This document shows, piece by piece, positions 22,039-33,935 of a stretch of 64,000 nt of DNA (its first letter is position 1; each line of letters opens with the position of its first letter). The translations under genes and the position numbers were made by a program. Below the pieces are notes generated by a model that worked only from the letters and a program-made list of their open reading frames with translations, did not search any database and was not told the DNA's origin. Source of the stretch: Paragonimus westermani (lineage: Eukaryota; Platyhelminthes; Trematoda; Plagiorchiida; Troglotrematidae); contig QNGE01003074.1 in the NCBI GenBank assembly GCA_008508345.1, positions 20,293 to 84,292 of the forward strand. The letters are read 5' to 3'.

Positions 22039-22204
22039 CACTTTGTCCATCCCACGTGTTTTGACTTCCCCCTTTCAAATCGAGTAAGTCGTCGTTTAAC
22101 ACCACACTTAACTGCCCTCAACAGCTGATGAAACAAATAACTGACAGTAACTGGTCCGTGAAACTGCTCACTTCTCACGTTTATGGAACGCACAGGTCTT
22201 GAAC
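22039..22204 (-). CDS. Gene C, internal exon
   Basis: Acceptor TTGTTATATATGCAAACAG precedes the exon. In one frame two bases, 54 codons and two bases are open, reading RPVRSINVRSEQFHGPVTV, then SYLFHQLLRAVKCGVKRR and a basic tail. The donor used here (AAAGTG|GTACTA) is weak and was chosen because its phase matches the next exon; the frame itself stays open to 21990. The upstream side needs phase 1, which the exon at 23211-23311 does not supply, so at least one exon is missing between them or one border is wrong. Confidence 0.38.
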
Positions 22205-22799
22205 CTGTTTGCATATATAACAAAAAAACAAATCAGTGGTAAATTGTCATAAACAGACACACATCTTGATGAAAGTGTGCAATGGCGGAACACGTACCCA
22301 CAAGAATTCTGGCACATTTACGAGATTAAAATATATAATGACCATCAAGCGCTGATAACCTATTCAACGGGGCAGAGTTATAGGGTACGTTTGCGGGTAA
22401 CCTGAATTTCAATTATGCTTAGCTGTATTTTATTTGGTGAACTTTCGTATAAGTATCAACAGACTAAGGTCTCAGCTTTAAATTTCTGTTTGACATTAGT
22501 GCCACTGGAGCTTCGCTCTCATCCTCTAGCAAACGTAGTTTCTTAAAATTTCATTCAGTGTACTCTCGTTACACCTGATGTAAGGTTCCTACTCTGTCCA
22601 CCAGGCTATGTCACTGTTATTCTTCCAAACGGCTCGCAGTTCTTTAGACTCACGCGTCAGCAACTAGACGGCATTCATTAAGGAACTGATTTTTTATTGC
22701 ACAAAACCCACAGTTTATTGTAGTTAAATCCTTCAGCTAAGCTGACTTCAAAATGAAACACTAGGCAATAGTTTCGCTTTTACTGGAGCTCATCAACTG

Positions 22800-22985
22800 T
22801 ACATATCCTAGTCAGAACCAACATCTGCAATCCGGCCCTCGTGTTCCTGTGACTAGTTTGTTAATCACAGCGCCAGCAACTTCACAATGAGTACTAGTGA
22901 GTAAGAATATTATATGATCAACCATAACCTTTTGTGAGTAATGCTCAGTTTGTTCGATCATTCGGAAAGAGAGTAAAACGGGGTT
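22800..22985 (-). repeat. SINE-like repeat family S2, tRNA-like head, copy
   Basis: Aligned with 57711-57900: CTGTGATTAACAAAC (A-box-like) and GGGCCGGATTGCAG (B-box position) on the minus strand, then a shared segment read on plus as CAACCATAACCTTTTGTG...TTCGATCATTCGGAAAGAG. Diverged. Confidence 0.45.
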
Positions 22986-23210
22986 ACCTCATTTAGTTCA
23001 GTCGATAACTGAACACTGCTCACACTATTAAGTTCGCTCAACTTTTAAAATGGTTAGATAATCTCCTGCATAGAGGTTCAAGAATGTTCTGACTAAATGA
23101 TGTACTCGGTTCCGCATTTTATTGTATCTGTGACCATTTTGTGCTGTACTGATTATACTTTCATCTGTGGACAGTAAAAGCAAAATGTTATTTGAATTTA
23201 AAGCCCTTAC

Positions 23211-23311
23211 CTCTTCACGCTTAACGTAAACTTGATCTTGAGGTTGGTTGTTCATCATAAGCTCCATAGAACGGACGTGAAGCGCGTATGAAACAGTGTG
23301 TATTAACCTCT
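23211..23311 (-). CDS. Gene C, internal exon
   Basis: A strong donor (GAAGAG|GTAAGG) ends the exon at 23211. With the acceptor GGGGACTAAG at 23312 the exon holds two bases and 33 codons (RLIHTVSYALHVRSMELMMN, then QPQDQVYVKREE) with no stop up to the donor. A better-looking acceptor 13 bases upstream (TTTGCTCTCTACAG) is in the same phase, but leads into a frame that stops (TAA) before the donor. The first choice is therefore kept, though alternative splicing or a terminal exon is possible. The preceding intron would be 78 nt. Confidence 0.42.
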
Positions 23312-23389
23312 CTTAGTCCCCACTCTGTAGAGAGCAAATTGATAACTGAAACAAAGTCTGTGATTCTCAAACAAAAGCTCACTGGATAC

Positions 23390-23486
23390 CTCTCCCTGTG
23401 GTATGCATTGCAATTCCCTTTGCAATTCGTTTCAGCACCTGTGACGTTGGTACCATTAAGTCCATATTCCCTTCGGAATGGTACAT
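23390..23486 (-). CDS. Gene C, upstream exon
   Basis: An excellent acceptor (TTATTTATTCTTCCTATCAG) borders 23487, and a donor GGGAGAG|GTATCC borders 23390. The exon encodes 32 residues plus one base, starting MYHSEGNMDLMVPTSQVLKR and ending in AKGIAMHTTGR. The first codon happens to be ATG but probably is not the start, since it abuts the acceptor. The overhanging G joins AG of the next exon to give Glu. Upstream exons were not found with confidence; a minus-strand frame at 23677-24012 is a candidate. Confidence 0.48.
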
Positions 23487-23676
23487 CTGATAGGAAGAAT
23501 AAATAAATAATTAGGAGGTGGACGGCACGAGACCTCACACTAAGTAGATAAACAGCCGCAGCGTTCTCCAGCAGAACGACCTAATTCTGCCTAAAGTGGG
23601 TCAATGTAACCAAAAGTGATTAAGTCAGACGCACGAACTCGCGATGTAACGTGGCGCAAAAGTGGGGAACCATTAG

Positions 23677-24012
23677 TCACTTCTCAGATCCTTTTCTAAG
23701 GTGTTCAAAACTCGACCAATGGATATAGCCCCTTATAAAACTCAAAAACGGTTGCACGTAGAACTTATCACGTGTCTGAAGCCTAGTTGGTCCCTTATTT
23801 GCTGGTAGCGCCTGAATATCGAAGACATGGAAAGGTGACCAACAACGAGCGGCATGATGAATGGTAAGATAGAAAGCAGCAGTAGTGGCTGAAGGCATAT
23901 TAAGAGAAGTATTTGAGGAAATAACTATCAAATCAGGATTCATGCATGTCGGAGAGCTGTCAAGCTGAATTACCGCATGCATCCGCCAACTATATTTCAC
24001 CTGTAACATCAT
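23677..24012 (-). CDS. Candidate minus-strand frame upstream of gene C exons
   Basis: A 111-codon frame starts ATGATG and contains mixed protein-like text (ISSNTSLNMPSATTAAFYLT; DIQALPANKGPTRL) ending SSFEHLRKGSEK before a stop. It lies directly upstream of the gene C exons on the same strand. No donor was identified that links it in phase, and no motif is recognised. Could be a 5' exon or chance. Confidence 0.22.
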   Translation of the reverse strand: MMLQVKYSWRMHAVIQLDSSPTCMNPDLIVISSNTSLNMPSATTAAFYLTIHHAARCWSPFHVFDIQALPANKGPTRLQTRDKFYVQPFLSFIRGYIHWSSFEHLRKGSEK

Positions 24013-25552
24013 AGTTCCCGTTACTGTCGAATGGATTCTACTGCTAACATCATTTCTAAGTTAGGTGTTTATGTTATCGCGGCCACACTGGTTTGCTATT
24101 CAACTTTCCCAGCTGTGATGTGACAGTTTCGGCAGGTGTCCGGTTTCAAAATTCACTTTATATTATGCGGGTTCTCAGTCCCCCCCCCCTAAAAAGTTAG
24201 CTTAATGCGTAGAAAATCCGTGCCAAACTTAGTACGAATGAATCACTTTGAATCTCGGACTGGCCGAATCCGTTGCCTAATAAGTAGGGAGTATGACTGA
24301 TCTACATAAGGAACGTCTGTATCTGATGTTATTTACCAATACGTACCATATTGTAGACAGGGGTTTGTTATCGTTACGTTTGACGCGGGCGTGTCGGATG
24401 TAAATAGTAAGACCTTCAGCCCAGTATCGCTCGGCATTAGAAAGTTAGGCCCCTATGAGCCTAACGTTTCGTTCTAATGTGATTTCAATAGCAACACTCC
24501 TGGTTGCAACGGTGAGTAATACGACTTACCCTCTTTCCTTTTCAATTCACTTACCATAAAAATAGGTAAATACATTCGTGAGTGAGTGGCCCACTTGTCC
24601 ACCCAACGAAGATTTTGTTGATGCACAAACATCTGGCTGAGACTATTATTGCCTTCGGCTTATCATCAACTGTCGTAACGGCCACGACATCACCTAAATC
24701 AGTTGCTGGTAGAACCATGAACGGATTCTCAATCTATTTTATCTATGAACAGATAGGTTCAACATCATCGGGAACTACATGCACAGTGATTAAGCTGTGT
24801 TGGGAAAGGCTGTGTCTTACTGTCCTTGAAACTTGGGTGACCTAACCAACATTCAAAAGCTCCACTTTAACTAGTTAGGGTCATTAGAAATTTCGCCCTT
24901 ACTGACGATCTACATGGGCTTCTCCGTCAGTGTTGAGTAGAAGGAGCGGTTCATCAGTCTATGCGCGAAGCTAACCTAGTTGCACTCTACAAATCAAAGG
25001 AACTCGACGACTAAGAAGAAATCTTCCCATTGAGTCGTTTCGAAGGGCATTTCTCCCTATGCTGCTCGACAGGTTAAAGATGGCTGTCTAGCGAGCAAAC
25101 CCAGAGTTCTACATGGAAAATGAGCTGAAAAATAAGCATTGTTTTATGATACGTCAGTGAGCGCAGAAAATGAATATGGATTGCTAGCATGTGTTTGTTT
25201 GGTTCTAACATATGACATATATGAAAAAAAGTGAATGCAGTCAGCATGAATCACCTCTGAAAAGTGCCATGATTTCGTTCTCGGCAATAAACATTACCGG
25301 TGGATAGTGTAAGTGTCACTTAGGANACTCGTAACTGCTGGCAATCTCAACTTGTAACCAGAAGATAATGACGCCAATAAAAAACACGTATGTATATCTC
25401 GTTACTAGCTGTGTAACGAATATTAACGAATAATAAGCTAGATACCAAAGTGTTTGGACTTATCGAAATCCGGCTAGCATTGTAGAAATGATTGTTGCAG
25501 ATCGCTGCTGGAACAGGTGGAGACTTGCGGATGTCGGAGAGCTGGGATGATG
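24013..25552. other. No recognisable gene
   Basis: Includes a run of C residues at 24181-24190 and an undetermined base at 25326. An 87-codon frame at 24582-24845 (+) has no splice support. Confidence 0.35.
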
Positions 25553-25990
25553 TCAGCGTAACCCTTGACTAGTAATTCCTTTGTTGTGTGAGCCTGTACA
25601 AACATCGGAGCTAAAACCCTCTCTGTGCGACCGTGTACCGCTTTGTTCGTGTCCTCCTCCTGTACGGGCGCGACGACGTGTTTTTGCGTTTCCAACCTCT
25701 AATTCTTTCAACATGTGTGAGGACCTGGTGGCTTTTGGTTTGACTGTGATCATGACCACTGGCAGTTCCAAACCATGAGTAGGATAATGTGTGCGTGTGT
25801 GTGGAGGGGGAGGGAGTGTGAGACGGGATTGTATAGGCACCTGCGGTGTCGGAATGATTGGGATTGCCAACCATGTCGGGTGCACCCTGAATAAACACGT
25901 TCGTTTATCGAGGTCACTTTGTAGTTCGGATTGCAGGGTAAACGGTCACGAGACGTCGAACCATGTTGAGGTAGCAAATACGACGTGTCG
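25553..25990. other. GC-richer region with AATAAA, possible solo LTR
   Basis: Contains a GTGCGTGTGTGTGG run at about 25789-25802, an AATAAA at about 25890 followed by CACGTTCGTTTATCG, and TTCGGATTGCAGGGTAAAC. The arrangement (CpG-rich body, poly(A) signal, downstream GT-rich part) recalls an LTR, but no second copy or target duplication is visible in the window. Overlapping frames on both strands are not credible genes. Confidence 0.2.
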
Positions 25991-28025
25991 ATGTGGTTAT
26001 TAGCGCGGACAAACAGAATGTGTCAGTTGTGTCCTGTCAAAGTGACATCTACAAATAGCAGTGCACCAACCATCCTTACAAGCTTTGGGTAAGCTCCATG
26101 CTTTGTTTTTGAATCAGGTGATGCCAGACCTCCAAGAGCCCAAACTTCACATGTGAAGGCATTCATAACTGCTTGGTTCTGGGGTTCATCCGATTCGAGC
26201 GATTTTCTTCGTAAGTCGTTAGATAAGGCGAACCGCTCGAGCGTGCCATTATAAGTAGTGGATATCGCAACAGAGCTTCTGTGCGAGAATACTTTGGTTG
26301 GTTTTTGTAATTTCCTCTTGGAATATTCGGTGTATCCGCAGAACAATACTGAAGATAAGTGTTCTTTTAGTTAGCCTCTGTAACTCAAGCCACTGGCAAT
26401 ATAAGCTAGAAGAATCGGTTCCCTGCCTACAGTTGACAAGGCAGTAGCTCATTCGTTGAGTGAACTGGCATCGCCTTGTAGTAAGGGAATTGTTATAACT
26501 GGATCTACGGCCTACGGGCGAGTAAACAGATAACAGAATAACAGCTAATGTAACGGCGGATAACGGGACGGTCAACGGTAATGAACAACAGACTAGGGAG
26601 TGTACACGACTAGTTCATAACTCCCCGGCCAACCCACCCACCCGAGGCTAACGCATGAACACAAAAAAGACTCGCTTTAGGACAGAGCTCTTTTTTGTCA
26701 TTCAGTCTGAAGAAAACATAGTCACAACTCCGTTCATATTTGTAGGGTTTGGGGCTAGCAACAAGCAAAGGTCAAAAGAATAGACCATACAAAAGTTCAG
26801 ACAGTGTACTGTATTCGGGATGACAGCAACTGTCACGATGGCTGTACATGACCCCGGCAACGGTGAAGCTCACTCACGAGTGTACATTGTTAGTCTTTTT
26901 GTCACACAGTGTTATCGGGGGACTGTCGACCTCCCGGACAAGGATTATCGTCAGTTAATCTCCTGCCCAATTAATTCACCCACAGGTGCCCTTCCACTCA
27001 TCTTACGGAACTATGGTTCATCCGTACGCTTTTTACTTCTCGACTGTACACCAATCTTTTGGTATTCGTCGGCCACCACGCCGACCTGTACGAAATTGTG
27101 TTGAATTTGATGAGCTAATGATGGTAATTTTTACGGCTACCTAATGAATACCTAATATTGATCAGTTGTCCCAGGAAAGATGAGTATCTCTATTACCGAG
27201 AGCCACCTGGGGAATTAGTTGTTTTCAACTTGGACATCATTAGCACTTGATCGCAACCTTCCCACTGAGCTAGACTTGCCAGACAGGGTTTATCGAAAAG
27301 AAGACGTAGGCTCGAATTTCGTTCTTGTTAGACCCCACCAATAGTGTATATCCCTGTCACGATCGCGATATGAACTCCAGCAAGGTCTTCCTGAGGTGAC
27401 CATGTTGATCACTGCCTCTCTTTTTAAAAGATGCTGATTGGAAAGGTCATCCTAATGCGATAGTTGAGATCGAGTGTGAGAGGCGTTCCACTTGAGATTA
27501 TAAAAGACATCAGCACTGACTACCAACCACGAATTTCCTCATTCATCGGAGGCAGACAGATAGTGAGCCAGTGCACGTCCGTAAAGGTGCAACGTGTTTG
27601 AACAAGAGCATTGCACTTTACGTGCGTGCGTCCTTCATGCTGCATAACGTCCTAATCGCCATTTTTTAAAACTGCATTTTCTTTTCTTTAACTTTAAGAA
27701 AAATGACACAAATAAAGGCATGTCTTACATTTCCTTTGTTATATTAACGAACTATTCGTTTTTGTCAAAGGCACTCAAATGTTCGCCACAGCATCTTAGG
27801 CCATTAGTATTCTTCTACGGTAACGTGAAAAATATTCGTTACAGTCGCGCATCTATAGAATCAGTGCAAACTTTTTAACAGAACAAATAGGTATTGCGTA
27901 CTCACTCCAGCATCCCTTAAGATTTCTTTCTCACTGCTGATTCCTCTGGTCGTTGGCATCTCAGACAACGAAGTTCACATTAATTCACAGGGTAATTTCA
28001 GCCTGTACAAAAATGAGCGATTGTG
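25991..28025. other. Mostly unassigned; S2-like repeat at 27240-27335
   Basis: Within it, TTGATCGCAACCTTCCCACT and CTCGAATTTCGTTCTTGTTAG match the S2 repeat at 19.0 kb. Two minus-strand frames (26023-26346, 26249-26575) and one plus frame (26820-27104) are open but unrecognised. Just before gene B, a good acceptor (GGTCGTTGGCATCTCAG near 27965) is followed by a readable segment that ends at an in-frame stop at 28022. Confidence 0.35.
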
Positions 28026-28027
28026 AG

Positions 28028-28216
28028 CGGCGAATGGGATTAAACGAATCCTAGTCACACAACCAGCGTTCGCGGGTGATGCTACCCGAGTACAACGATA
28101 TGAAGAGACCTTACGACAAATTACTAACAAATTCGCGCAGGCAAGCCCAGAATTCGTACTGGAGGAGACGAGTTCCATGATTCAATATCTTAGTGACTGT
28201 TCCAATGTTTATACTG
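28028..28216 (+). CDS. Gene B, penultimate exon
   Basis: 63 codons are open from about 28027 to a donor (ATACTG|GTAAGC) at 28216. The text is strongly protein-like: GDATRVQRYEETLRQITNKF, ASPEFVLEETSSMIQYLSD, CSNVYT. It predicts an amphipathic helical segment. The donor leaves one base (phase 1), exactly matching the exon at 31059. The 5' border is unclear: acceptors TTGTGAG at 28027 and AATCCTAG at 28051 are both in phase 1 but lack good pyrimidine tracts. A short GTGAGC...CTAG segment of 32 nt (28020-28051) could be a mini-intron. No domain recognised. Confidence 0.42.
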
Positions 28217-30070
28217 GTAAGCGAAATCCGGAGAAGGTCATCTGCATAGGATCCGAATCTTCAATCAACACTGAGTTGACTCCACATCTCAACAATGTGA
28301 CGTCAATGGTCCGACTGTGAAAGCCACAAGGCCTGAGCACCGCGCACTCATTGGGAACTCTGCTTAATCACGTTTCGCCTTTACCAACACATGATCGATG
28401 CTCATGTGACTAGCGGCCAAGTGGGTAACAACTTTCACTCATAATTCAAATAGATGTTCTTTTGAACCCACTTCCGAATACACTCATCTTATGTATCCAA
28501 ACAAGGACGAAACCGGTCATGGGTGAGCATCGTGAAACACCATAAATCGTGTAGGTCTTGTGTATTGGATCTGAAGTGCTTCAAAACTTCATTAATTTAG
28601 TGTACTCAGCCCTCACGGTAGCCTGCTACTCCCGTTTATCACCTGGCCCGATGGTCACATGACTAACTGGTGGAACCATTGTTCATTCAATTCAACCCAA
28701 TCATGGCTTCGAGTGATTAACCTTGGGGCATATGGTATCCTACCTAAGTGTAAATTACGTAGGTCTTTTCAGCGTCTCAAACTGGCTTTACCCCCAAGCT
28801 GTATGCTGCAAAGCGCACTGCTGTAAACGTGAGAGTGTGATTGAAACTTCTGCACGCCAGCAACAGCGTGGGAAAGTCAGCATAATCTGAAGGTTTTGTT
28901 TCAGTAGCAGGCGTAGACTGACAAGTAGTTTACCACGAGTGACTTCAGGTGCACAATGAGAATGATCACAAATTCCGCTGTAGCTACTGTTTCTGCGGCG
29001 TTGTGTTCTGGTTTTCACCTGTTGTATGCGCGTCATGCCGTCTGTGTGCCCCATACTCGTGCCAAGGCTCTAGGTGCGTTCTGATTGGTCGCGACTTCAA
29101 CGACCAACGGCTCTCCCGTCTACGCACCAACGCCTACAAACGCAACAATTCAGTATGTCCTTCTACCGAGTCACGTGTTCTCACTGCCTTTGTTATTGCC
29201 CGTAAGGCTTGCTGGTGCTGGAGCCCGAATACAGATACATCACCGCAAGCGTAAACCTTTCGCTGTTTTATTGTCAGAGGCATTTATGTAGTCAAGACAT
29301 GGTGAGTTGAAGAAATCAAAGGATGCAATGCGCTAAAGTGGGTATGCAGTATAAGTACCAGTCGGTTTTCCGTAGCAATTACACACTCAAGACCAATAGA
29401 TTTACTTGAGTAAACACCGATTTTCGTGAAAGCTGCGGCCACTGCCTGTACGTGTGTTCCTATCCTTTAACGACCAACACAAGATACAATGTATGCTAAC
29501 GTTGATAGGCTTCTGCATTTAGCTAATGTGACGCGGTCCGAACGGGTTTGGTACCATTTTAAATGTAGAAGAAAGATAGTGGTTTGTGCTGCTTTGTGAA
29601 TGAGCAAGCGAAATGAACTAGCGGTCTTTATAAACCGAGCCAGATAAGGATCAACTTATGTGTAGGGTGCAAATTCGCTAAACAAAATTGAATTGGTTAT
29701 TGTTGTATTTCCTAATTTCGAAAGGAAGTTAGTAAATTAGCTTGTGTATTGTACCCAGTGGACTAAGCGCAACCCGCGTTCACATGCTGGAGTAGGAGCG
29801 AAGTAGACAACAGAGAACCAATAGACGTGTGCATCGACCGTCGTGGATAAACACAACAGTTGATTGGGCCATTTAATTAACTTGCAAAAGATAGTGGAAC
29901 AGATGTGAACCGCGTGCTGTTCTCCAGGTTAACACTTTGTACAGTCTGCCCACACATAGATATGCAACTAATTCTAGGTAATGTAACACAATGCCATAGG
30001 GCGAAAACCATAACTCCACAGGTCAGAAAGACGGATGCGAAAATGAAAATAACACGGAACTAACGATTAC
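28217..30070. other. No recognisable gene (gene B intron)
   Basis: At 29085-29291 (+) a frame reads VLLPSHVFSLPLLLPVRLAG with an internal donor-like GCCC|GTAAGG, but no acceptor in phase was found. Similar words GATGCTCATGTGACTA and GATGGTCACATGACTA near 28394 and 28651 suggest two diverged copies of a short repeat, one with an A-box-like GGCCAAGTGGGTAAC. Confidence 0.3.
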
Positions 30071-30238
30071 CAATTCAGCTGTGGCGTTCGCACGGGTTGT
30101 TTTTGAAAAGAAAGGAGGGGTATCGCTTCCGATGAGCAAAGCCTCAGCCAACTTGATGTAGTTCCGATTTAATAGCTCAGTAAGTTGCTCGCAGATTTCA
30201 AATGGCAAGCAGATAATCAATACAAGTGTGGATGACAC
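30071..30238 (-). CDS. Candidate minus-strand exon in gene B intron
   Basis: On the minus strand 56 codons precede a plausible donor (GAATTG|GTAATC) at 30071. The text is protein-like: CLPFEICEQLTELLNRNYIK, LAEALLIGSDTPPFFS, then KTTRANATAEL. The 5' side has no clear acceptor, though the frame begins with an ATG at 30236. No motif is recognised and no partner exon found. May be an exon of an antisense gene or chance. Confidence 0.28.
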
Positions 30239-31058
30239 ATAATACGTATCACCTCGACATTACACATATATTCGAGACAGTCCTGTCATTTGTGAGTCTT
30301 GTTATTATTTGCTGCATGATCGGCTGCCTTCAAAATTCAATTCGATTAGCCTGAATATAAGACATAGACAGGTTATGCCACAGTACATACAGGAATACCA
30401 GCTGACCCTGTGGATAACACACTGTAAAACGCTGCTCAACACGTCTACTCCAAACCCAACGTGCTTTAGACCAAAACGCCCTTGTGTTCCATCGCAGTAA
30501 GTAATAAAACCTTCACAGAGCTGTTAGCAGAAAGAAGATGACGCGGGAAACTTATAGAAACGGTTTCAGATAACGGTGTTGCCACGCAACACTAACAGGG
30601 AAACGTTGGGTTGCGCATTTTTAGAGCCTCATTCTTCAGCGAACCTGCAGCGCGAAGGAGTTACAGTGGAACGTGGTTCAAGATACAAACACGTTGTGGG
30701 TTTACTCAAGAAGCTACGACAGGTTAAGAGTTGCCGGTCATATTAGCCCGAGTGATGCACTTACGATCCACATAACTGGTCGAAAGACAAAATGAGATGA
30801 CCCCTATCACAATTCTTTGGCTTATTTTATACACCTGGCACTTTTGATATGAAGTGCAAGCGTTGGGCTGCTAGTTTGACTTCACATGTCTACAACTTTC
30901 TTTTCATAAAACACTTGGTTGGTTTCATTTAACTGTTAGAACGCAGACGGCAGAAAGCGTCATCTATGGGGTTTCGTATGGTTGTCGTTTCTTATATGGG
31001 GAAAAAACACAACTAGAATTTTGTAACCGGGTCAATTCACACGTCCCAATTTATGCAG
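30239..31058. other. Unassigned; faint Gypsy-like words
   Basis: FRPKRP at about 30467-30484 and ETVSDNG at about 30555-30575 resemble Gypsy polymerase and integrase words, but they are out of order, isolated and possibly coincidental. Confidence 0.25.
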
Positions 31059-31237
31059 GCGAAGCGGTTGCAAATGAGACAATATCTCATCTCAATCCGA
31101 TTGTCTTGGTGCATCGAACAAATAGGCAGCATCGGATGCCTCAAACCTACATGTTCATATGTTCATCCGGTACAAAGCCTTTCGGGTACGTTGAACCTTC
31201 AGAGATTTATTTCTCCGGGTTGCGAATTCGACAGTAG
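31059..31237 (+). CDS. Gene B, terminal exon
   Basis: Acceptor CGTCCCAATTTATGCAG borders 31059. The first two bases (GC) complete the codon left by the exon at 28216 to give Gly. Then 58 codons are open to a TAG at 31235-31237. The reading includes VANETISHLNPIVLVHRTN, MPQTYMFICSSGTKPFGYV and PSEIYFSGLRIRQ. An alternative frame of the same stretch is also open, but does not fit the phase. An ATTAAA poly(A)-signal variant follows at 31411. The junction across a 2.8-kb intron is inferred only from phase and splice borders. Product not identified. Confidence 0.45.
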
Positions 31238-31410
31238 TCAGTGGGTAGAAACTATTACTCTAGGTGCAAAAAGACTTGTTTATCAATTCCAGATTGCCTC
31301 AGTAACGGACGAGCACCGGTATCTGTAGCGATCTGGTCATCCTGTTCCACAGTGCCCATGGAACTTCACCGATTATATCATCCTGCAATTTTTTTGCACT
31401 TCTGGTTGTC

Positions 31411-31416
31411 ATTAAA
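31411..31416 (+). terminator. Possible poly(A) signal ATTAAA for gene B
   Basis: ATTAAA lies about 175 bases after the candidate stop, followed by a T/G-rich stretch (TTTGTATTTTTTGTTATTC). It is a known variant hexamer; its use is inferred. Confidence 0.3.
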
Positions 31417-33734
31417 TGTAGGCTTTGTATTTTTTGTTATTCAGAAGTAACTGAATGCCTCATGTACCGCCGTTTCAAAACCTCCTTTATTCTCATTCAT
31501 TTGGGAGCAGTAAGCTTGGAATTCCGTACATAGTTTAGGTTTGTGATGTAAGGCGGCTGGAAACATCTAAGCAGCTTTTGATCAAGATTTGTCTTGGAAA
31601 GCGTAGTTAAAGAATGGCCAGTGCTCTTCAGGTCCGGAAATGGGAATACCAGGAGTTCCCTACCTAGTGGATCATTGTGCGAAAGGTCTGATAAAAACCA
31701 ATATTGTGTAAAGTCAGCACAACATCTCGGCGATTCACCAAGTACCGTACGAAGCTACCATAATACTACAGAGAACTGATCATAAGGAACATCTGACTTT
31801 TAAAGATGAATCATTTCAGAAAGTGGTATAAGTGATATTGCATCCGATCGACAAAGGTGCGTAGATCGTAATGGTGCTTATTGTGTAAAATAAAATTTAA
31901 ATTTTAACCGAGTTGCACTTCCTCTTAATTAACTACTCAAAAATGCAGAAGGACTTACAATGTGCGTGCGACCAATTCGTTCGAGAGAAGTGTATAATAA
32001 CAAATGACTTCAAAATTGGTTCAATGTTACTTAAATCTCAATGGGGTACCCCCAGTGTCTGGCGTAGTTTCACCCACTTGAATCAAAACTGAGTGCTGCT
32101 GACCAACTTGCAGTTGATAACTGGGAAGGAGTTGTAACCACTTCAGTTCTTAGATGCGTGTAAACTATTTGTGTGAAGCAGTAAGTGCGCGTAAATAGAC
32201 AGAAAAAGTTGTATAGCAACCCCTTTCTAATCTCATTCAGTTAAAACAGTTAAACCTAGGACTCCGTTCCTGATGCAGACAGGCCTAAGCGTTATCAAAC
32301 GAGTATATATCCAGTTTCTTAAGGTGTACCGTTCTCAACTTCTTGTTCCTATGACAATTCTTTTAGAAGGTTTGTATAAACGCTATGCGGGTTAAACGAG
32401 AATTTAAGTCTATGACGTCACACAAGCTGGAAACACTTCAAACCCACAAAAAGTTCGACATGGCCAAATGGTTCATGTTGTCCTCAGCTAGCTATCTTTG
32501 GGCCGTTATAATTCATTTTGTATTGATCGGGTTTCAATCAAAAAACAACGCTAAAAATCTTGAACTTATAAAATCGTATCCTAGCGAAAATGTTCATAAT
32601 CATCTATGGAAACACCCCTGTTTTTCTGCTTGCAGGTAGCCGATGTCTATGTTCCGGAAGTCCCTTTGAAAAACTAAGAATGGTCTGCGTTTGAAATCGT
32701 TTCATCCCACAAAGATTTCAAAGTTCCCCCAATGACAGGTCATTCAAAACCGATCCTCCTCTGTCAGTATGAAAAAGTAAGCAACCTTCCATCAGAACAA
32801 ATAATCTTTTGCGAGTTACGATTAATGCAGAAACTAATTTAAAGAAATGCGCTAGTGGATGCTGGGCGAGTTTGCTGATTGTGAACTTAGTCGAACCAGT
32901 CGAATAAAAAGTTCCTTTATGAAGTTCGAAAACGCAGCTGGTTTCGGAGAGGCAGAGTAACAAGTGATCCATTAGTAATCAACCGCAGACACAGTTTTGA
33001 TGGGCTGAGTGAATACCCGTTTCATTGGCCCACTTTAGCTACATATGTCGGGTAGAAAACGGAAATGACTGGCTACTGACACGTTTCAGTTAGACTAGTC
33101 GCACCAGTGAATTGCGGAGGTTTCGAAACTCTAGGTAAACTTAGCATTTTTATAAAGATGTCATCTTTATACTGCGGACGTGAGATATAAAAGACTATCG
33201 AGCCACCATTGCAAGGAAAGACCGCTGTGTGACTGCTGATTACACACTATCCCTTCGTTGGTTCCATGTTGCGACCAACGTGGTTTGTATCCATGTTATG
33301 CGCATTGTGAAGACCGATACAATCTAGTGTCATGAAATTTTCGCTAGAAACAAAATTTGGCATGACAGTTCAGTTTTTTTCGTTGTGGAATTTGCTGATG
33401 ACCAAAATCCGAACAGGTTGCCTAACCCGACCTTCTAGCCATAAGTACACGATTGATTTTCAAGCATCTGGTGTATATCAGATGATAGATTATTGCTTCC
33501 CAAAGTGAAAGACCTGAAGACAAGAGTGGACAACAATAGGAAATCAAACGGGATGGGAGGTGCAGGAGGAAGACACTTAAATTTGCGGAGGTGCGAATCT
33601 GAGATTGTTTTTGAGTGACTTTTAGCCTATTGTTGGTGAAGTGCTATAACTGCAGCAAACTCATCCACTACAACGTATATGCGGTTTTGCATGAGATTAT
33701 ATTGAATAATGTGGTTGTGTGCGTTCAATGACGT
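31417..33734. other. No recognisable gene
   Basis: Frames at 32385-32639 (+) and 32718-32972 (-) are open, but without motifs or convincing splice borders. No repeat partner was seen. Confidence 0.35.
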
Positions 33735-33935
33735 ATGGTGAAGGGCCTGACCCTTTCTGCTACCTTGGCGTGGTGGTCAGGCTTGCGTGCTGTTTTGATC
33801 CGGAGGGCTGTGCTGACTGTGACTTCGGTCCTTGCGGGTTCAACCTTGTCAGCTTGGCCGATGGGGAGCAGCCAGACNTTCGGTCACTGTGACAGGCTAA
33901 TCCGAATCGGATGCTGCCAACCATATGGTGAAGGG
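33735..33935 (-). repeat. Dispersed repeat R4, copy 1
   Basis: The part at 33875-33930, read on minus, matches 46345-46400 (+): GGCAGCATCCG-TTCGGATTA, CCTG-CACAGTGACCGA. The flanking 33735-33870 is GC-richer and TGGTGG-rich and may belong to the same element. One undetermined base lies at 33878. Confidence 0.6.

Noticed and set aside
22120..22160. Ribozyme or structured RNA suggested by CAGCTGATGAAAC
   Set aside because: No stem II can be drawn. On the other strand the same bases read as protein in a candidate exon of gene C.
24181..24190. Regulatory poly-C tract
   Set aside because: A homopolymer of this length is common in AT-leaning eukaryotic DNA and has no supporting context.
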